DNA of 64,000 bases from Limanda limanda. Its lineage: Eukaryota > Chordata > Actinopteri > Pleuronectiformes > Pleuronectidae. A program made the translations under genes and the position numbers. This document shows positions 32,601 through 42,100 of the stretch, one piece after another (within the stretch, counting starts at the first letter, position 1; each line of letters starts with the position of its first letter). Below the pieces are notes generated by a model, which was given only the letters and a program-made list of their open reading frames with translations, searched no databases and was not told the DNA's origin. The stretch lies in the NCBI RefSeq assembly GCF_963576545.1, contig NC_083638.1:28626900-28690899 (forward strand), given 5' to 3'.

Positions 32601-35600
32601 AAATAATTTTAAGTCACTGTCCTGCACATATTTCTGTATTTGTTTGTTGTGTTTCTTCATTGAAGCTACAATTTTAAAACTACTACACCCTCTGATAAGG
32701 ATGTACATTTATTTAAATACATGCATTAGATATGTGTGTATACAGTATATAATTGTATCTGAGCGCTCACACACACACACACACACACAGACACACGCAC
32801 ACACACAGATAGACACAGACACACACAGGCAAAGGGATGTGGGGGCTAGCCTTGGAAGCTAACACTGCTGCAACTTCTGCGGCGAAATGCACTTAAAACC
32901 CCGGGTATGAGTCTATTTTAAAGCGAGCGACGGAGGCGGCAGCGAGCTGCTGGTGACCGGCACCGGTTCGTGCAGCTCGGGCTGCGTGGAGCAAATCTGT
33001 AAGAGCCACAAAAGTTATAATGTGCAGCTCTCTGCCCCCCTCCTCCTCCTCCGCTTCGCCACCCTGGCGCTGAGCGAGCCCACCGGCACCGGTACAATGC
33101 AACCGGAGACCGGGGGGGTTCCTTGAACACGTTCCAATGCTAGTTTCTAACAAAGACAGACACACACAGAAGCTACGAGTCGGGTTAGCCTCCGAGTGCA
33201 TTGTTTTCTATGTAAACGTGCTGCATGCCCGGGACGCCACAAACATACACACACACAAGCTAGACTCCGAGAGCTAACAGCGGCACCTCCGAGGATCCCT
33301 CACCGGGACGTCCCGGAGCCCTCACTGGGACGTCCCCGGAGCTAACAGCGGCACCTCCAAGGAGCCCTCACCGGGACATCCCGGACCCGACAGCGGCGGT
33401 GCACGGAGGTGCCGGTGCCGCAGCTAACGCTAGGCTAGCGTTAGCGTCGCTAGCAGCAAGCTGTTTTGTATTCATACATGCTGCTTCCACCGGGGCAAAA
33501 CACACACACAGAAGCCAGCGTTAGCTGCTGCTGCTAACAACAACAAAGTCACATCCAGTTGAGGCAGCATAACCACAGCATCAACACAGTGAAGCAGCTC
33601 CGAGCTCCTACCTGGAAAAAACACCAACTGCTCACTCTCCCGGCTCCGGGCTCTCGCCTCCCGGGCTCCAGGCTACGGGCTATGGGCTACGCGGTGGCTC
33701 TCGGTGGTCGAATTCGTTTCATGCTGCTAGATAGCTTATCCAAGTGTTTACAAGGCTCGCAAGAATGCAATCGCGGCGCAAACCGATGGACGGTCAATAA
33801 AGTGGGTGGTTCTTAAATCTATTGTGGTTCCATCGATTGGTGGGTCGAGTGTTGGTGGGGGTCTCTGCGCTGACGTAAAACTTCCAATGACGTAAAGAAT
33901 GCCCATAACCCCATTGGACGCTCGCTAGCGCATACTTCCTGACATAGAGAAACCACACCAGATCGCGGGAGTTGTGTTTTTCCACAGTTTTTGGGACGGT
34001 AGACATGCCAGATACCCAAATTAACGTGTAGAAGCACTACAAAAGTGGAATTTTCATACAATGGGACCTTTAAGTTTGTTTGTCAGTTTAGGATCGACAG
34101 AATAACTATTTGATTAGTATAAGTTACAATGACTGAACATTAAGAAATAAGGGCCACATACAGAGACTGGAGCTTCATCATAAATATAATAAAAACACAA
34201 ACTTCATAGACTAAACAAAATAACTAATGATTATGACTTAAACTCATCTGGACTAAAAGACTTTTTGTTTGTGACTCACAGATACAGATCGTGGCGAGGA
34301 GTCTGGTGGCGATGTATGGAGGGAGGCAGTCCTGGAAGGCTGGCTGCAAGACGTAATTGGAGAAGGTGAGTGCGATGACAGCCAGTGTGGTCGGATACAT
34401 GATGAGGACGGCACTCCATAACAACAGGAAGCTGCAAGACAAAGAGACAAGGTTGATGCCCTAGCTCATGTTAAAGTGAAAAAAAATCCTGGATCGGCAC
34501 ATTTATTTTGATCGGCTGCAAAATGATATGGGTTCTTCCTTGGGTTGTGACCTATCCCTCCACACAATTTCATGGAAATTGGTTAAGCAGTTTTTTAGAT
34601 AATCTGCTAATTAACAGAAAATGGAAATTAAAAACATAACCTTCTTGGCAGAGGTGAGGCAATATTTTATATACAAAGATTTATAATGAGAAGATGCAGC
34701 TACAAGGTGTTGGGTGTCGACTGTTAACGTGACAAGGAAAGAGGCCTCCCTGTCCCCTACATCCTGATTTCACACACACTTGTACTGAGCCCTGTCATTG
34801 CAACCACAGTTTCCTACTTTTCATTTCTGTACAGCATTGCAGCAATCAGGCCTTGATGACTTGCTTAAAAGTATCCTTGCATTAGTTATTGGAGAAGTAA
34901 CATGAGGAGACACTGGCCCTCTTTAGCTGGTGGAAATTGTAGGAACCAGAATGTATGCCTCACCTTGCTCTGAATGACTCTGCAACTATTGAGCTCTCCT
35001 GTGGATTTTTGTCAGATTTCCTTTTTATTTTTCTCATTTTGTTTATTTATTTCATTGGAAAAGTGCTCATTAATCAACAGACAAAATACTGTAAATGAGC
35101 CAATGTTAGCTGTATGGGTGAATTTGATCTGTGGTCCCTAGCCAGTTACCAAGCAAACCGGAATAAAATAAAATGCCTGTTTGGTGTAATATAGTTATGG
35201 ATTATCCAGAGCTAATATTAAATATTTATTTGTTTTGCTACATGTAGGGGTATAATTAAAATTGAGCATTTAAAACTGATTCTTGTTCAAAAGGTGGGTT
35301 GTTTAAAAAAAAGAAGATAGAATTTAAGTTTTGTAGGCGGGGGGGGGGAGCGGGGGACATACAGCAAACGTAAGGTTAGAGGGAGAGAACCAAACCTGTG
35401 GTTGCTGCATGGGACTCAAGCCTCCGTACATGGGGAGGTTATTTCTGATCTGTTGTGGTGGCTGTTGCTTGCCAGGTTTAATGGAAAAAGAAAATCACCT
35501 GCCTTTTGTACACGTGCGAATGAGTGAGCAAGACAAGTGCACAGAGGACCAAAGAGGTTCCTCCACAGGCATGCATGGTGCTGGACATGCTTGACCTTAG

Positions 35601-38600
35601 CAGATTTATAATAACACTCTATGATCAGCTGACATGTCACATGACAATATGAAAGTCACAAGACCTTCAGAGGGGATTGGTTCCAGACAAGCTGTCCTCT
35701 AAACCAAACCTCAAATTTACCTTAGAAGCATGTCCATAACAATATTAATATTAAACTTCTCAAAGCTGAATTAATGTCAGACTTATTAGTTTAAAGAAAA
35801 TGAAAACAACAGTGCTCACCCAACAAGCCCGCCAAAGATCTCTGTCACATATGAATAGTCTCCTCCAGACTTCGGGATGGTGACACCCAGCTCAGCATAG
35901 CACATGGACCCAAGGGCACAGATCCCCCCTCCACAAACCCAGACGATGAGTGACAGCCCCACTGAGCCGGCATGTTCCAACACTCCTTTAGGTGAGATGA
36001 ATATACCAGAGCCAATGATGTTCCCTGAGGAGAAAAGCAAAGATTAACATTATTTACAAACCATTGTAAAACAAGAGTGCCTGTGGTTACACAAAATGCT
36101 ACCACACTCGGTACGTTAAAGGTATAGTTCAGCCAGATATGGAAATTTACTCATTAACTACTCATTATCTGTTTTAAAGTCCAACAGAAGTGGCTAGCAG
36201 ACGTTAGCATTTCTGACGGTCCCTGGATGCACCTCGTCTGACGATATCTGAGGACATTTATGCATAAAACAAGGTGTAAATTACCTTGTTTCGAGTCGTA
36301 TATGAATGTCGTGGTTTGCGGACACTTGGGTGACACCACAGGAGCAGTATGGAGGCATGGAGCGGTGAGTAGATAATGAGTGAATTTTCATTTTGGGATT
36401 AACTACTCCTTTAAATAACATTTGCTCTCTCAGACTTCAGATTCTGACTAAATTTCCCAGTTAAAAAATCCCTTGTTATATTTGAACCTTTTCCATCGAC
36501 CATTTCAAGGTTTTGTGGTCAACGACAAAAGGATGAAAACTAAAACTTGGTTGTACAAAGAAAAAACAAAACAGCCAAGAAATCCTAAAAGGCTTATTAA
36601 AACATTCCAGCCATTTCAAATAGGTCTCTATGGATTTATTTCAGCTGACTTATGTTTAATCTAGTGACTTCATTAAAACAACACCTTAAATCAACAATAT
36701 ATATCTGCGTTGTGTGACACTGGTTTCAACCATTTTTGTTTTATTATATTTGATAGAGTAAATATATGGCTGACACTCACAAACACTAAATGTAACAGCA
36801 GAACCGGTAACATATTTAGATACACATCAATAAGTAAGGTCAGAGGTTTTTGTGATGACTTTCTATTGTCAAGGTCATTGTAATCCAAGAATATTACAAT
36901 TGAGAGCAGCTTGACTTAGTTGTGTTGTAGAAACTTCTGGATGTCTAACCTCTCATACATGTTGAGACCTACTATTGTGAACAAAAGTTGGGCCTACATC
37001 TGTAGTCAAAGCCTGCAACCACGTGTCTGCATTGTTCCTTAAGAGAAGGGAGAGCTTCTAAAACTCAGTCTCCCATGATCCTTCATCTTCACACATAGGT
37101 GTGAAACCTGCCCCTGGACCCAACTTCCGGCTGATATTGGTCACTGTGTGCCTCAAGGCCTTTGAGGTCACCAAGCCAATACAACTCCAGTTCCCCCTTT
37201 GCTTTCTCTCTTTCTACTCACTTCTTCTTGAGGAGAGGTGGGTATCTCTCCCTCTTCCTTATCACTTCACCTGCTTACCCAATCAGGGAGACATTCTCCC
37301 GACCCAAGCTCTTCCAACCTCCAAGCAGGCCTGTCTGAAGCAGACTGCTTAAACTTTCCAAACAGGCAGGGAGCCTGCCTAAGGACGTCAGCAAGGGCGG
37401 CTATAACACAAAGTCCTTCCCCCTTTTCATTGAATGGTAACAAAACTGGGCTTATTATACTCGGCTATGCACAGGACTGTTTAAATTATATTAGTGTGAT
37501 GTTTTATAAGTTTGATTTGTGTTTTACCTTTATTATTTTCACACATATGCTTTCGTCATTAATGTTTCATAAGTGTGAATTTTGCCAACCTCTACACTGC
37601 GAAGAACTCTATATCCTTCAACTGACAATGTTTTTAATTGACATTAAAGCTACCTCTGGGTTATTATTAAAGTTATTATTTAACATTAATATTAAATATT
37701 ATTATGATAGCACAATTTTCATTGAATGCCCAAAGGCACAACATCAAAGCTACCTCAGGGCAGCACCCTCAGTCTTTTAGTTCTGACTGGTGGGAAGTTT
37801 CAGGGGTTGTGGTTAAGGCCATGAACTTAATTTACATGACTCAACACCGGAGGGTCAATCCCTCAGGTTAAGACGAAGTTTACCTACACATGAAGGAAAA
37901 AGGCCACTGCTGCAACAACATTAACATATCTTGCATAGGGAGGACAGGTGGTATGAAACCGGAGTATAGAGACTATCCCTTGACAGAGGAGGATGTCTAC
38001 AACACAACGTCCCCCCCCCCCCGCCTAAAAAAAACACCTTCTTCCCAGGAGATTTAACAACCATTTAAACCTGACCCTCTGTGACTCACGAAACAGCAGC
38101 TGTTTACACCTGATCTCAGGTGACTCCACTGACTATACCTGTTGTTGCAACAGCAAGAAGCATTGATGAACAGTGACATCACTGACATTGTAAGAAGTTA
38201 AATAGCTTGTATGAGAGATGAAACGTTTTCATATATCTAGATCAGGAGCAATCTCCCTTAATTCCTTTTTCTTATATAGGGTGCAAGAGGAATAGCAATA
38301 GAAAGAACACGGCTTAAACAACCATACGGAGTAAAGGGTTGAATCTAGCCATGTTTGGTCGACCATCTCATGCACAGCCTCGTCTGAGTAGACTGAAGCT
38401 CTGGTCTGTACCCTCAGTGTTTCATTATAGCAAAATAGTCGACTGCAGGACTTCTTGTTTAACTATTTACATTCTGTCGTCAGATTGTTTTCATATAAAA
38501 TACATTCAGTATAATCATAATAAAAATAGACGGTACAGAGCGCTATTAGCTGAATGTTTTTACGTTTTGTATAACGTTCCGTTTCACGTTTAATCTTCAC

Positions 38601-39124
38601 TGAAGAGCTATGCCTTTACAACAATTTAAATTCTGATAGTATTTTAATTAATTATCAAAGGTCGACATCTTGTTTCTATGCACGTAATTTAGCGACAGTG
38701 GATGTTAGCATTGTTAGCTAAGGCCAGAGATTGCTTTCCAGAGTTTTGCTGCTGTTACAGCCCACACCTGCCTGCCGCTCCTTCCACCACGTGTTTACAA
38801 CACACACAACATGCTGGAGATTTGCTGACGATTTGATTGCTGCTGGTCAGTATCCACCAAATAATCATCGTAAATACTGTTAATAAAATTAAACAGTATA
38901 AGTAACTCTCAGGAATTTCATACCAGTAAACCATAAAAACAGTTATCGTTTCATTCCTAAATACAAATATCATGGAGTAAAAAAATACCGATATATCTAA
39001 CTCATCACATGGCAATGATTACTTAGATAATGTTATGAATCCCTTATGAAAGGAATGTATTTTAGGCTTGATATAGGAAGAAGTAACAAATATATCAGTA
39101 TTTCTAGTGTTAATACCCATTCAA

Positions 39125-39164
<40 letters not shown>

Positions 39165-42100
39165 GCATTAATGTGGAGCACTTTCTCTGTTAAAAACACC
39201 TATCATACACTGCCAGCACAAATGTCAGGGGCAACTTGGGGTTGAGGATCTTACCCACCGATACTTCAGCACGCAGAATGGGGGAGACAGGGAACAAACC
39301 GCTTTCCTTCTGGAAGGTGGACGACCCGCTCTCCTCCTTAGCCACAGCCACACAAATCTGGCTTTATTAAATACACTCATCATTGAAGGAAATCAGTACC
39401 TTTGGACTTGTTAAGCTACTTGCATAACAATGCATATAAATTATGTACGGTGGGTTATGACAGTGGACATATTTTTAAATCGAGCTGGTCAAGCCAATTA
39501 GGGCTTGTGACATGGTGGAAACATGAGTCACTAGGTCCCTGCTCAGCTGTCCCCCAATCTGGTGTAAAGAGATGTTCCCTGATGGCTCAGTTGGCTGAGA
39601 TACAGACTAATAAGTGACCATGTCACGCACTCTAATCCATCCTGGCACTCATTTTTCAACACCATCTTGAGGGGAAAAAAAGATGAAACAAAAACTAACA
39701 CATTAGCAGCTGTCCAAGCAAAAAATGTTTTGCACAGTCTTGCATGTTTTTTGCCCTCGTTGACGGACATTAGGACAAAAGGGGCCTAACAAAAAATAAA
39801 TATATATCCGTCCAATATAACAGCTAAATGGGTTTTAAAGCCCAGTGGGGCACACAATCGCAGCTTCCCTGTCAGAACAGCTCTGAGTGCTTTCTAATGA
39901 TGCAGAGCAAGAGAGGGGGTCTGAACAGTGCATTTATCACTGTCAGATTTGATTGTGGAGGCCGTGGTGAGATGCAGAGCAGTTATATAATGCCTGTGTG
40001 TTGTGTTTGTTATGTCATAAAGTTTGGCATCATAGCTGAAAGCATGAATCAGAGTCCTACTGACCCTCTCAGCCTCCCTGCATTGGCGAGGTAATGTTCA
40101 TGGAGAAGGGTAAAAAATCACCCAATCAGCCCTCTGTGTGAAAGTAAAACTAAACTACAGAAACTTATTGTCTTAGGTGCAGTAACTTGTTTCCTATTCA
40201 CAGATCAGATATATTTACCATATTGTCACACTTAATTTACGCATTAATTTGCCTTTACCTAATCTACCGGTTGTCTATTCATGCATTTCCAATATTTTTA
40301 GGAAAAAAATAAATATACTTTATTGTCCCATAGGGAGTCTTGGCCCAAAGTACTACAGCAGCTGCAGAAGAGTACATTGTACAACAAACAACAACAACAA
40401 AAATGTACACAAGGACATATTACGCAAGACCCAAAATAATAATGCAGTATAAAAGTGAGTTGAATATTTCACCTGCCCGAAAAACACTTAAAATGATAAA
40501 ACACTAAAAGGATATGACAAGCAATATGAAAAACAGAGACTGGCTTTACGACTTATAAATCAAAGTGTGAAATGTGCTAGACAAAAGTATGTCAACATTG
40601 CAGAGCACTATAAGTACCTGGATGGTGGGACTCAAAACTCTCAAAAAGATTCTTCTCAATCTCAACAGTAGCCCTATACGTTGTGGAAGGGAAAGACCAC
40701 CAACATATTTTCAAATATGTGAAAATGGCAGCCAACAGAGGAGGTCAGGTGGTGGTTTAAAGGGATAGTTCACAGAAAAATGAAAATTCACTCACTATCC
40801 AATCACCACTATGCTCCTTCTAGAATATATATATACTGTATATATACTGTATATATACAGTCATTATTTCCAGTGGGTGCATAGTGGCTGTGATTGATTT
40901 GGAGCGCTTCTTCGTGAGAATATACACACTGTGCCAGTGAGTACACAGTGTGCACAAACCAATTTGAGACACAAAATAACTCTCCTGCCATTTCAGACAC
41001 TGCCACTGCCCTTCAGTAGCACTGACTTTCCTAAACAAGCACCTGACTCTTCCCCACCCACCTACTCACCTATTCCTTATTCTCTGAATAGCTCTTTGTA
41101 TTTACACTCATTCCCTGCTGGATCGTGTGTCGTTTATTCAAGCCCTAGGGCTCTAACCTTTCTTGGCCATTTTGCCTACAATCCTCACTTGAACTGGTTA
41201 ATTTACCTGCCTGTTAGCGGCCCCGCCCCTTACTTCTATTTGCACATTGGTGGTTCACATTGCCAAGCTTTGGTTAGGATGAACAGTTCTGAATATGAGT
41301 AATGCTTCAAGTTACCCAAAAGAGGACACTTCACTTTATTAAGTGTGATTGAAGTACAATCCGTTTGCTGTAGATGTTATTACTGAATGTGATCGTTAAA
41401 TTTGATTTGGTGCGTAGCTCCAAATGTTTGCAGTAGCATTAGTAGTTACATTCAGTGAAGCAGCAGCTAACAGCCACACTGACAGCTTCAACATTCCACC
41501 TCACCAGAGTGAGGCTGTGTGTAGGCCGTCTCTCGTTGCATCACTCAAGTTGTTGGTGTGCACTAGCCGAACACACGTGACTCCATCTCAGAGTGATTTG
41601 ATCATTCATTTCACTGTTGCAATCGTAAAATAGACCAACTAGACTTCATATCCATTAGAGCTCTCTGACTGTGGGTGTCCTGTACGTTGAGAGTGGAGCA
41701 TGAGAATTGTACATCTACAGTTTTTATCAAAGCACAATAGGCATTGAGATAAAAATGATAATGTTACATTGACCCTGTTGCCTTTTCCTTTGTAAATCTC
41801 CCTGAATGAAACAGATTGTGCTTTTTGTCGTACCTTCCACTGAGATCTCATGTAACGTGTTTGTTACTTGTAATAATGAACCTGTTTATATTCATACATT
41901 AAAACAAAAAGAAACCACCAGATCTACAGTATATTATGTCCATAATCTGGCTTCATATTCTATTTATATTGGTTTGTTGTGCTATCCCTTTGATTTGGAG
42001 AAGTGCGCCTACTCTTGGTTTACAACCTTATCAGTCGGTGGCTGTCTGCAGAGGCACAGCGGAGACTTATTGAAGTCATGGGAATACTGTAGGTTTTAAG

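Larger units (their letters stand above)
21250..34279 (-). other. slc7a10 intron 3 (13 kb, repeat-filled)
   Basis: Holds the 2.8-kb CACAGCAAA-ended unit (25585-28398), the TTAA-flanked CpG-rich element (32332-34069) and CA repeats. The remaining parts (21.3-25.5 kb and 28.4-32.3 kb) are A+T-rich without a recognised gene. Near 23120-23220 and 28690-29090 there is sequence resembling eroded transposon flanks, which I could not assign. Confidence 0.7.

Noticed and set aside
37238..37780. 180-codon + strand frame
   Set aside because: No recognisable domain, biased composition, no splice or initiation context; inside slc7a10 intron 1 on the opposite strand. Probably chance.
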